DNA from: Cupriavidus pauculus
GTDB lineage: Bacteria > Pseudomonadota > Gammaproteobacteria > Burkholderiales > Burkholderiaceae
Reading direction: 5' to 3'
Length of the DNA: 46,088 nucleotides
Assembly (NCBI RefSeq): GCF_002858765.1
Contig: NZ_PJRP01000029.1
Coordinates: 1 to 46,088 of the forward strand
The notes under the pieces: model-generated
Databases searched by the model: none
Told to the model about the DNA's origin: nothing
What the model saw: the letters and a program-made list of their open reading frames with translations, nothing else
Translations under genes and position numbers: made by a program
In this document: one piece after another, positions 1-6,956 of the stretch
Layout of the letters: each line of letters begins with the position of its first letter
Numbering within the stretch: the first letter of the stretch is position 1

Positions 1-132
1 GGGCGCCGAGGCATGACCGGCATGCGCGGCCGGCGCCGACGCATCGGCTGCACCCGCCAGGCCCGCCGGCAGCCAGGCAGCGGCGGACAGCAACGTCATG
101 CCCGCGAGAAGCATCGGTCTGAAATGGGTCAT
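1..132 (-). CDS. Secreted protein, N-terminal fragment only
   Basis: Only the first 44 codons lie in the window; the gene continues past its left edge. The start is an ATG preceded by a purine-rich GGGGGAG ribosome site. The visible part is a classic Sec signal peptide: two early basic residues, a hydrophobic stretch (LLAGMTLLSAAAWL) and an Ala-rich cleavage region, followed by an AAHAGHAS segment with two histidines. It lies 26 bases downstream of the DUF4399 gene on the same strand, so the two are probably cotranscribed. The function cannot be told from this fragment; the histidines could hint at metal binding, but that is speculation. Confidence 0.6.
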   Translation of the reverse strand, partial: MTHFRPMLLAGMTLLSAAAWLPAGLAGAADASAPAAHAGHASAP

Positions 133-158
133 GGCTCCCCCCGTTCGCGCCTGTGTGC

Positions 159-599
159 CTAGCGCACGGTGATCGTGATCTTCTTCGAGTAAATCGGCGG
201 ATCGAACGGCACATGCTTGCTGTCGCCCAGCAGCAGTTGCAGCGTGTGCTTGCCCGGGGGCAGTTCGATGCGCGCGTCGGTCTCTCCCGCGCCAAAGTGC
301 AGGTGATTGCGATCGTTCGGGATTTCCTTGTCCATCGGCGGCAGGTCGGCGTCGATCAGCAGATGGTGGTGTCCGCAGTTCGGCCGCTCGATGCCCTTGG
401 GGCAGACGCCCATGCCCTTGAGCCCCATGCGCACCCAGAGCTTGCCGCCGTCGATGACGGCGCCGTCGCCGGGCCAGATGATGTAGACCTCGGCGCCCTT
501 GGGGGCCGGCGTCAGGGGTATCGCGAACGTCGTCCAGCTGACCAGGCAAGTGGCCAGGGATGCGGCCGCGAGCGCGTGCAGCAGGGATCGTCTGGACAT
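159..599 (-). CDS. DUF4399 domain secreted protein
   Basis: This 146-residue protein has a signal peptide (residues 1 to about 27) and then one DUF4399 domain filling the rest. Recognisable family features are the NCGHHHLLID segment near residues 74-83, HLHFGAGETDARIELPPGKH, and a C-terminal LQLLLGDSKHVPFDPP. The family is small and periplasmic, of unknown function; the clustered histidines suggest metal or ligand binding, which is inference. The start is supported by GGAGGAG seven bases upstream. It is transcribed divergently from the SUMF1-domain gene and leads into the truncated secreted protein. Confidence 0.85.
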   Translation of the reverse strand: MSRRSLLHALAAASLATCLVSWTTFAIPLTPAPKGAEVYIIWPGDGAVIDGGKLWVRMGLKGMGVCPKGIERPNCGHHHLLIDADLPPMDKEIPNDRNHLHFGAGETDARIELPPGKHTLQLLLGDSKHVPFDPPIYSKKITITVR

Positions 600-822
600 G
601 GCGGCTCCTCCCGGAGAACTGTCCGCTGCACACGGTACCCCGCGCGGGAGCGGATTCTTGGTCGATGTTCTTGATGCGCTCGGCGATGTGTCCTACAGCG
701 TAGGTCGGAAGGCTCCAAAAAGCGAACTTTCACGCCACAAACGCTGTGCTATCTTGAAACGGCCGGTACCGCGTCACGGCAACTCCACACCGCGCAGCAC
801 GGCGACTCTGAAGGGGGTGAAT

Positions 823-2127
823 ATGTGGCGGAAAGCAATCGTCGTGTCGCTGCTGGCGCTGCTGGGAATCGGCGCGGGAATGGGTGGCGCAGGGATGGAA
901 GCCATGGAAGCCGCATCGCACGGGCCACCTTCGGGCAGCTTCCGGGGCAGCGCCTGGATCGCCCTGGCCGGTAACGCGCTGTTGCCACCGGCCACCGCGG
1001 GCATCCTGCCCAAGAACAGCGACGAGCAGTACGAACTGTCGTTCTGGGACTCGATCAAGAACAGCAACTACGCGACCGACTACGAGGCCTACCTGAAGCA
1101 GTATCCGAACGGACGCTTTGCCGCGCTGGCCAAGTCGCGCCTCGATCGCATCAAGGCCGGTGCGCCCGCGCAAGCTGCGTCGGCGCCGGCAACGTCGTCG
1201 GCCCCGCCCAAGCCCGAACCGAAGCCCCAGGCGAAGACCGAGCCTCCACCGACGGCCGTCAAGCCGCCCGCCGCCCCGACGCCACCAGCCCCCGCCCCGG
1301 GCCAGCCGCGTACGCGCGCCGGCGGGGCCATCGCCCAGGGCACGGTCACCTTTCCGGCAGAAGGCAAGGAAGCCCCCGCGTCCGGCGCGGCAAGGCCCGC
1401 CGAAGCCAAGGGCGGCGAATCGCGCGACTGTCCGCAGTGTCCGGTGATGGTCGGCTTGAATCCCGGCGTCTTCACGATGGGCAGCAACACCAGCGACCCG
1501 GCCGAGAAGCCGCCGCATCACGTGAACGTGGGCCACGCGTTCGCCATCGGCAAATACGAGGTCACGGTCGAGCAATGGAATGCCTGCGTCGATGCCAACG
1601 CCTGCCCGCGCATTGCCACCAACCCGCCCGAGGCCAAGACGGCACCGGCGCGCGACATCAGTTGGGACGACGCGCAGCAGTACGTGGCCTGGCTGTCGAA
1701 GACCACCGGCAAGAGCTACCGGCTGCCCACCGAGGCCGAATGGGAGTACGCGGCGCGCGGCGGCACCAGCACCGCATTCTGGTGGGGCGACAGGATGAGC
1801 AAGGGCAACGCCAACTGCAAGGACTGTGGCGATCCGTGGAGCGATGCCGCGCCCGCCAATGTCGGATCGTTCGCGCCCAATCCGTTCGGCCTCCACGACA
1901 TGAACGGCAGCGTCTGGGAATGGGTGGCCGACTGCTGGCACAGCTCGTACAAGAACGCGCCGACCGACGGCCGCGCGTGGGATGAGCCCGCCTGCACGGC
2001 GCGCGTGATACGCGGCGGCTCGTGGCGCGAGGGGGCCAGCTACATGGTGTCTTCCACGCGCTTCAAGTACAGCACCAGCGTGCGGCAGTCGCAGAACGGC
2101 TTCCGCGTGGTGCGCGAGGCGAAGTAG
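823..2127 (+). CDS. Secreted SUMF1/FGE-sulfatase-domain protein
   Basis: A 434-residue protein. Residues 1-28 form a signal peptide or membrane anchor. Residues 65-113 carry a short helical module (ELSFWDSIKNS...YEAYLKQYPNGRFAALAKSRL) often found beside caspase or SUMF1 domains in proteobacteria. Residues 114-200 are a Pro/Ala-rich linker, and residues 205-432 are a complete SUMF1 fold (FTMGSN, YEVTVEQWNACV, YRLPTEAEWEYAARGG, GLHDMNGSVWEWVADCW, VIRGGSW, NGFRVVREAK). The segment after RGGSW lacks the two cysteines that true formylglycine-generating enzymes use, so oxidase activity is unlikely; such domains also serve as binding scaffolds. The ATG following AAGGGGG is taken as the start because it begins the hydrophobic signal. 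The gene is convergent with the Ser/Thr kinase, 63 bases apart. Confidence 0.85.
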   Translation: MWRKAIVVSLLALLGIGAGMGGAGMEAMEAASHGPPSGSFRGSAWIALAGNALLPPATAGILPKNSDEQYELSFWDSIKNSNYATDYEAYLKQYPNGRFAALAKSRLDRIKAGAPAQAASAPATSSAPPKPEPKPQAKTEPPPTAVKPPAAPTPPAPAPGQPRTRAGGAIAQGTVTFPAEGKEAPASGAARPAEAKGGESRDCPQCPVMVGLNPGVFTMGSNTSDPAEKPPHHVNVGHAFAIGKYEVTVEQWNACVDANACPRIATNPPEAKTAPARDISWDDAQQYVAWLSKTTGKSYRLPTEAEWEYAARGGTSTAFWWGDRMSKGNANCKDCGDPWSDAAPANVGSFAPNPFGLHDMNGSVWEWVADCWHSSYKNAPTDGRAWDEPACTARVIRGGSWREGASYMVSSTRFKYSTSVRQSQNGFRVVREAK

Positions 2128-2190
2128 CGGCGAGGCGACTGAGCGCGAAGGCAGGCCCAAAGAACAGACCGAAGGCGGTTGCGCTGGCGG

Positions 2191-4389
2191 CTACCTGGCG
2201 TGCGTGGCAATCTGCACGACGTCCGCGCTGATCTGTTCGCGGCCGTGCTTGCTGGCCATCAGCGCCAGCGGCTTTTCCAACGCCTTCAGGTATTCCTGGC
2301 GGGTCTCGAACTCGGGCCGCCGCGTGGTGAACAGCGGCGTCGGCGTGGTCAGCAGCACCACAAGCTCGGTGCCGAACGGCTTCGAGATCACCCAGTCACC
2401 GCTGTCGCCCACCGTGGCGTTGTAGCTGGCAGGCGCCTGGTTGCCCTGGATGCGCCCGCTGGGCACCAGATGCGCCACCTTGCCATCGGCCGAGAAGTAG
2501 TCGACGTAGACATACGATTCGTGCGGCGGCGTGTTGATGTCCATCACCAGCGGCGTGCCTTCCGTTAGCTGCGTGCCGCCGCGCGTGTGCAGTACCGCGC
2601 CCGCGGGCTCGCCCGCCTTCCGGCTGCCTGACCAGTACGGCGCCACCAGCTTCACGACGTCGCATTTGTCGCTGGTCAGCGGCTGGGCGTCGATCTTCAG
2701 CGTGCGTACACCAGCGATCTTGCCCAGCTTGTCGCGCAGGCCGCCCAGCGCCGACTCGCCCACATAGCCGCCTACCTGCAGCGTGTTGCCATCGATCTTG
2801 GCTGTCAGCAAGGAGCAGGGCGTGGCGGCGATCACCTGCGCCACGGCCTCGGGCTTGACGGGTACGGCTTCTTCAGGCGGTGCAGGCGCACCGGACGGCG
2901 CTGGTGTCGCCGGTGCCGCGGCCTGGGTCGGCGGCGTGCCTTCCGTCGATGGCATATGGCTGCGCCACATGTACACCAGTACCCCGGTCGCCAGGGCCAC
3001 GCCAGCGATCACGCTACCGGCGATCACGGGCAGGCGAATATTGGTGCTCTGCGCTTCGCCCCCCAGCCCGGCCAGAAACTGCTTGACCGTGGGCGTGCGG
3101 GTGGCCCGATCCAGCGACAGTGCCTGGCGCAGCGCCTTCCACTGGCCGCGCGACAGTGTCTTCGGCTGCTCGAGCTTCAGGTTCTTTGCGCGCGCCTCCG
3201 TGGCCGCCACCCGGTTGTACGGGTGCCGGCCGGTCAGCAGCTCGTAGCTGACACACCCCAGCGCGTAGATGTCGTCACGCGGATCGGGCTCGCGGTGCTC
3301 GAACATCTCCGGGCTGGCGTAGGCCGGCGTCATGCCACCCAGCGACCCGGGATCGAACACGGTCTGGTCCGCGTCGTCGGCAGGCTGCTGGAAACCGCGC
3401 GCGATGCCGAAGTCGATCACCTTGACCTCGCCGCGATCGGTCAGGAACACATTGGCCGGCTTGAAGTCGCAATGGACGAAGCCGCGCTCGTGCGCGTAGG
3501 CCAGCGCATTGCCCATGCCGACGATGATCGGCATCGCCTTCACATAGGGCAGCCCCTGGAATTCCGGCGAGCGCAGCACACGGTTCAGGGACTTGCCCTG
3601 CAGGTATTCCATCGTCAGGAAGACCGTGGGGCCATCGCGATCGAAGTCGTACACCGTGACGATGTTGCGGTGGGCCAGCTGCTGGGCCTTGCGCGCCTCG
3701 CGCTGAAGCGCGATCAGCGATTTCGGATGCCCGCTGAACTGCATGTTCAGCACCTTGATCGCGATATAGGGCTTGCGGTCCGACGCCTCGAGCTTGCGCA
3801 GGTCGAGCGCCTTGTACACCGTGCCCATGCCGCCCACGCCCAGGCATTCCTCGAGCACGAAGCGACCGTTCAGCGTATCGCCCACGCCCTTGGTGGGGCC
3901 GGACGGGATGAAGCCGCCGGTGAAATGCCCGCTCTGTCCGCCGGTGGTGCTGCCCGTGTTGCTGCCGGTATTGCTACCCATATTGCCGGTGCCGCTGCCG
4001 GTGTTGCCGGTGTACCCGCCCGTCATGCCGCTACCGGTCATGCCGGTCGTGCCGGTGAACGCCGGCAACGGCAGCGGGCGATCCACGGGTTCGGGCTCGA
4101 TGCGGGTTTCCTCGCCAGGCAACTCGGTGCGGCCATCGCTGCGCACGTCGTGCTGCGCCGGGCCAATGGGGTCGAACTGCGTGGCCACGTGCGAGTCGAT
4201 GCGATGCATGACTTCGGCGTAGACGGCGGGCGGCAACGGAAAGCGCGTGTGCTCCTCGGAAAGCACGCGGGCAAACTGTGTGGAGTCGGTCTGATCGTCC
4301 TTCAGGGCCGTATCCACCGATGCAAGGAATTCGTCGCGGCTCAGGCCCCCGCGCTGAAAATTCCGTATGAGTTCGGTCAGGCTGGACAT
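2191..4389 (-). CDS. Membrane Ser/Thr protein kinase with C-terminal DUF4384
   Basis: A 732-residue eukaryotic-like kinase. Residues 112-151 are a low-complexity Gly/Thr/Asn repeat. The kinase domain spans about 176-440: glycine loop LGVGGMG (183-189), IAIK lysine 212, helix-C Glu231, catalytic loop HCDFKPAN (Asp309, Asn313), DFG (326-328) and SPE (359-361). The usual Arg before the catalytic Asp is Cys, so it is a non-RD kinase. One transmembrane helix lies at about 453-474, then a Pro/Ala linker. Residues 525-590 resemble a BON-like module, and 608-700 form a DUF4384 domain (YVYVDYFSADGKVAHLVPS). The sensor half should therefore be periplasmic. The start at MSSLTEL is chosen because residues upstream are Arg-rich and non-family. 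Substrates are unknown; the neighbouring SUMF1 protein is a plausible partner. Confidence 0.88.
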   Translation of the reverse strand: MSSLTELIRNFQRGGLSRDEFLASVDTALKDDQTDSTQFARVLSEEHTRFPLPPAVYAEVMHRIDSHVATQFDPIGPAQHDVRSDGRTELPGEETRIEPEPVDRPLPLPAFTGTTGMTGSGMTGGYTGNTGSGTGNMGSNTGSNTGSTTGGQSGHFTGGFIPSGPTKGVGDTLNGRFVLEECLGVGGMGTVYKALDLRKLEASDRKPYIAIKVLNMQFSGHPKSLIALQREARKAQQLAHRNIVTVYDFDRDGPTVFLTMEYLQGKSLNRVLRSPEFQGLPYVKAMPIIVGMGNALAYAHERGFVHCDFKPANVFLTDRGEVKVIDFGIARGFQQPADDADQTVFDPGSLGGMTPAYASPEMFEHREPDPRDDIYALGCVSYELLTGRHPYNRVAATEARAKNLKLEQPKTLSRGQWKALRQALSLDRATRTPTVKQFLAGLGGEAQSTNIRLPVIAGSVIAGVALATGVLVYMWRSHMPSTEGTPPTQAAAPATPAPSGAPAPPEEAVPVKPEAVAQVIAATPCSLLTAKIDGNTLQVGGYVGESALGGLRDKLGKIAGVRTLKIDAQPLTSDKCDVVKLVAPYWSGSRKAGEPAGAVLHTRGGTQLTEGTPLVMDINTPPHESYVYVDYFSADGKVAHLVPSGRIQGNQAPASYNATVGDSGDWVISKPFGTELVVLLTTPTPLFTTRRPEFETRQEYLKALEKPLALMASKHGREQISADVVQIATHAR

Positions 4390-4714
4390 CCGGTGCATCC
4401 GACGAGTGGTTGCCGACTGGTGGCGCTGGCAAGTGGCGCTTTGGAGGCGGCACTGCAGGCGGAACCGTTGCGTCACGGCACACTGCCTTCGATGGATACT
4501 AGTGCGCACTCCGGCCATCCGCAATGCCGCCCTATGGTCCGGCGCCGCCCGGGACGTTGCCGCCCGCCCGACACCCGACACCTTTCTGTTGGCGCCGACC
4601 CACCACTCCGCAGGCCCCAGGCATCCCCCGCCCTACCGGCGCGCATCGCATCGTTCCCCGCCAGCCCTTTCCCCACAACGATCCGCCAACTTTTTTCGGC
4701 TCCGTGGCACGCGC
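4390..4714. other. Gene-free stretch upstream of the kinase and peptide genes
   Basis: No convincing gene lies here. Open frames across it are shadows with atypical composition. It should hold the kinase promoter on the minus strand, but no consensus was recognised. The sigma-54-type element serving the peptide genes begins directly after it. Confidence 0.5.
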
Positions 4715-4730
4715 TGGCACGCTTGCTGCG
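4715..4730 (+). promoter_or_regulatory. Candidate sigma-54 (RpoN) promoter of the peptide genes
   Basis: The sequence TGGCACGCTTGCTGCG matches the -24/-12 consensus TGGCACG-N4-TTGC at all seven -24 positions and three of four -12 positions, with correct spacing between GG and GC. Transcription would start near 4741, leaving a leader of about 70 bases before the first peptide gene. A second TGGCACG ten bases upstream (4705) lacks the -12 half. No enhancer-binding site was identified. Confidence 0.6.
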
Positions 4731-4810
4731 ATATCTGGTCCGAGCGCGACACCAACCCGATGCTCATCACCCAGACCCAACGCAGCACCTTCCTCATCCA
4801 GGAGATCATC

Positions 4811-5086
4811 ATGACCAAGCTGACCATCAAGGACCTGTCCTCGACCGAAACCCTCGACGCCAAGGCGCTGCAGGCCGTACGCGGCGGCATCGCCATCATG
4901 CCGATCACCACCGTCTACAGCCCGTTCAAGCTGTCGGTCGACAAGGTGTTCAACGTGAACCAGTCGAACCAGCAAATGCAGTCGGTGGAGAACTACTTCG
5001 GCAATGGCTCGGCCTTCCAGGACCACATGACGAACAACGTCACGACGAACCAGTCCGCGCAGAACAACGTGTACCACCCGGTCTGA
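4811..5086 (+). CDS. Double-glycine leader peptide 1
   Basis: A 91-residue precursor. Residues 1-26 form a leader (LTIKDLSSTETLDAKALQAVRGG at its end) with the hydrophobic spacing and terminal Gly-Gly of substrates of C39-peptidase ABC exporters. Cleavage after Gly26 would release a 65-residue, cysteine-free core rich in Asn and Gln (NVNQSNQQMQ, NNVTTNQ). An AGGAG ribosome site lies upstream. Of the core's last 36 residues, 28 (from the NYFGNGSAFQDH block to AQNN) align with peptide 2 with only two differences, so the pair arose by duplication. Export and cleavage follow from the leader type; toxicity, signalling or fibre formation are possibilities only. No processing gene is in the window. 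Confidence 0.75.
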   Translation: MTKLTIKDLSSTETLDAKALQAVRGGIAIMPITTVYSPFKLSVDKVFNVNQSNQQMQSVENYFGNGSAFQDHMTNNVTTNQSAQNNVYHPV

Positions 5087-5143
5087 GCATCACCCCTCGC
5101 ATCCACGCATCGCACCCGCACATTCGCCCATTAGGAGACTGCC

Positions 5144-5410
5144 ATGAGCACCCTGACCATCCTCGACCTGTCCAGCACCACCACCCTCGAAGCCACCCGC
5201 ATGAAGTCGGTACGCGGCGGCCTGGGCCTGATCGCCCCGTGGACCAGCGTCTACGCCCCCGTGAAGCTGTCGTTCGACTCGCACACGAAGATCACGCAGT
5301 CGAACCAGCAACTGCAGGACGTGGCCAACTACTTCGGCAACGGTTCGGCCTTCCAGGACCACATGACGAACAACGTGACGACGAACCAGCACGCGCAGAA
5401 CAACGCCTGA
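5144..5410 (+). CDS. Double-glycine leader peptide 2
   Basis: An 88-residue paralogue of peptide 1, 57 bases downstream, with its own TAGGAG ribosome site. The 26-residue leader ends in KSVRGG; the 62-residue core has no cysteine. The first half of the core diverges from peptide 1 (LGLIAPWTSVYAPVKLSF against IAIMPITTVYSPFKLSV) but keeps the spacing, the ITQSNQQLQ motif and the nearly identical C-terminal block (NYFGNGSAFQDHMTNNV). Conservation concentrated at the C terminus suggests that this block carries the function or the assembly interface. No immunity-like gene separates it from its neighbours. Confidence 0.75.
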   Translation: MSTLTILDLSSTTTLEATRMKSVRGGLGLIAPWTSVYAPVKLSFDSHTKITQSNQQLQDVANYFGNGSAFQDHMTNNVTTNQHAQNNA

Positions 5411-5494
5411 GTCCGTCGCCAGCGGCGGGCGCAGGCTTCGAGCCAGCCGCCGGCCGCGCACCGAACCCGCTGAATTCGCATCAAGGAGTCCACC

Positions 5495-5764
5495 ATGTCA
5501 TCGATCATCGTCCGCGACCTTGCCGTCAGCAAGGACCTCGACCACCAATCGCTGTGCGCCATCCGCGGCGGCACGGACTGGTTCGGCAGGATTGCCGCTG
5601 CCGGCCCGCTGGTCAACGTCAACATCAACCAGAGCGTGCAGCAGTTCCAGCAGGTGAACGTTGCCGCCTTCAACAACAACAAGATCGTTGGCGTCGACCT
5701 GGGCAACCTCGCGCTCAACGTCAATCCGGTGCAAAAGGGCGGCAACTGGGCGGCGGTGGCTTGA
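5495..5764 (+). CDS. Double-glycine leader peptide 3
   Basis: An 89-residue peptide with the same 26-residue leader plan (IIVRDLAVSKDLDHQSLCAIRGG). The 63-residue core differs from peptides 1 and 2 but keeps the INQSVQQFQQ motif and is even richer in Asn/Gln (17 of 63), alternating polar and aliphatic residues (VNVNINQ, ALNVNPVQ). That pattern favours beta structure. The only cysteine is in the leader, which argues against thioether or disulfide modification of the core. An AAGGAG site lies eight bases upstream of the ATG. The function is not known. Confidence 0.72.
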   Translation: MSSIIVRDLAVSKDLDHQSLCAIRGGTDWFGRIAAAGPLVNVNINQSVQQFQQVNVAAFNNNKIVGVDLGNLALNVNPVQKGGNWAAVA

Positions 5765-5915
5765 ACGCCGCGCGTCCGGGGGCGGTCCTGTCGTGTGCGC
5801 AGCGCATGCGGCAGGACCGCTCGCCTATACTGAATCGGGCCCGCGCCTGCCCTGGCGCCGCCCGACCGGCGCCATTCCGGCCGGCCGCGGCAAGGCCCGC
5901 AAGCTGGAGATCGCC

Positions 5916-6131
5916 ATGGCAGTCATCGTCATCAAGGATTTGTCGGAAAACATGGACCTCGACCGCGAGGCCATGACCGCCATCATCGGCGGCGCGCGGC
6001 TGGCCGGCAGCTACCGCTGGCAGGCGCACCGACGCCCCACGCTTACGCGGCTGGTCCAGTATCCGGAGGGATTCCCCGGCACATCGCAGATTGCAGGGCA
6101 GGAACGGGAGACCACGCCCGCGCGCAAGTAA
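5916..6131 (+). CDS. Double-glycine leader peptide 4 (divergent core)
   Basis: A 71-residue peptide whose 26-residue leader (IVIKDLSENMDLDREAMTAIIGG) clearly belongs with the other three, except that Ile replaces Arg before Gly-Gly. The 45-residue core is unrelated: basic, with Arg/His and Pro (SYRWQAHRRPTLTRLVQYPEG), and without the N/Q motif. It lies 151 bases after peptide 3, a gap that contains a TATACT hexamer at 5825, so it may have its own promoter. CTGGAGA precedes the ATG. A strong terminator follows 37 bases later. It could be a different cargo using the same exporter, or a decaying copy. Confidence 0.62.
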   Translation: MAVIVIKDLSENMDLDREAMTAIIGGARLAGSYRWQAHRRPTLTRLVQYPEGFPGTSQIAGQERETTPARK

Positions 6132-6168
6132 GCGCGCGACGCCACTGGTCACATAACTAGAAAAAGAA

Positions 6169-6194
6169 AAGCCCGCCAAGCAATTGGCGGGCTT
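6169..6194 (+). terminator. Terminator of the peptide gene cluster
   Basis: A perfect 11-bp stem (AAGCCCGCCAA / TTGGCGGGCTT) closes a four-base GCAA loop. The downstream T tract is short on the plus strand, and the A-rich 5' flank would serve as a T tract for the minus strand. Confidence 0.75.
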
Positions 6195-6956
6195 TGGTTG
6201 CGGACGGGCCCGGACTTCCTGGGTCTGCGTCACCGGCTGCTTCCGGTCATTCCTGTGCCAAGCATATTTCCCATGGATTCCGCCCATGAAGCGGACGCCC
6301 ATCCGGACCACCCGGACAGTCGGAGGAAATCTGGCAGTGGCATCAATGACCGCAAGGCCGGAGGCGAGCGGCAAGCGAACCTTGCCGAAGGCAAATTCAG
6401 CGGGACATGTTGTCGTCCGCCCCGTACGGGCATCAATGCCCGCGCACTGGAGTATAGGCACGTTGCCCCGACATGCAAGCAATGCCCCGGCCGCTTTCAT
6501 TTACGTTTGCTTACGATGTCCCGGGTTTTTCCCGCTTGCGCGGTGCAACAAAAAATTCAGCGTTCTGCTATACTTCGCGCCGTGAGTTTCGCACTGTGAG
6601 TCCCGCACCACGCCTCAAGGCAATCTGCCGTGGCGTATCCGCTACCTCCCAAGATCTGCTCCCTGCCTCTGTCATCACACGAAGTATCAGACAGGTGCCT
6701 GGCCAGAACGCACCGCTCACCTGACGCTGCCTCGTCTCCGATCCTGATAACAGCCTGAATTGCTGTTTGCCTGCCAGGGATAATCGGCCGGTTTGTTTGA
6801 ATCGCCAGCCGCCCCACCCTGCCTGCCGCCGTATTGCCAGCTGAGTCTGTCGTACGGCCTACCGATTGGCGCCGAAGCCTTTTTAAGACTTTGCACTTGC
6901 GCCCACCCCTTTGCGCACAATGCCCGGGGGTGCCATGCATATTTAATACGTACGAC
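6195..6956. other. Long gene-free leader upstream of the DEAD-box helicase
   Basis: About 760 bases without a convincing gene; the open frames present look like noise. A TATACT -10-like hexamer at 6569-6574 could start a transcript with an untranslated leader of nearly 380 bases. Long leaders are common on DEAD-box helicase mRNAs, where they serve cold-shock or RNase E feedback control; that role here is inferred, not shown. Confidence 0.45.

Noticed and set aside
823..2127. SUMF1 protein as a true formylglycine-generating enzyme
   Set aside because: The paired cysteines after the RGGS motif needed for oxidation are absent, so only the fold is claimed.
4705..4719. The first TGGCACG as a separate sigma-54 promoter
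   Set aside because: It lacks the GC at the -12 position; only the second copy has the right spacing.
2956..5976. A 1,006-codon open frame on the plus strand across the kinase and peptide genes
   Set aside because: It is antisense to the kinase and out of frame with the peptides; its Arg/His/Pro-rich composition is typical of a high-G+C shadow frame.
6184..6599. Small open frames between the peptide cluster and the helicase as further peptide precursors
   Set aside because: None has a ribosome site, and none has the D-L ... Gly-Gly leader.
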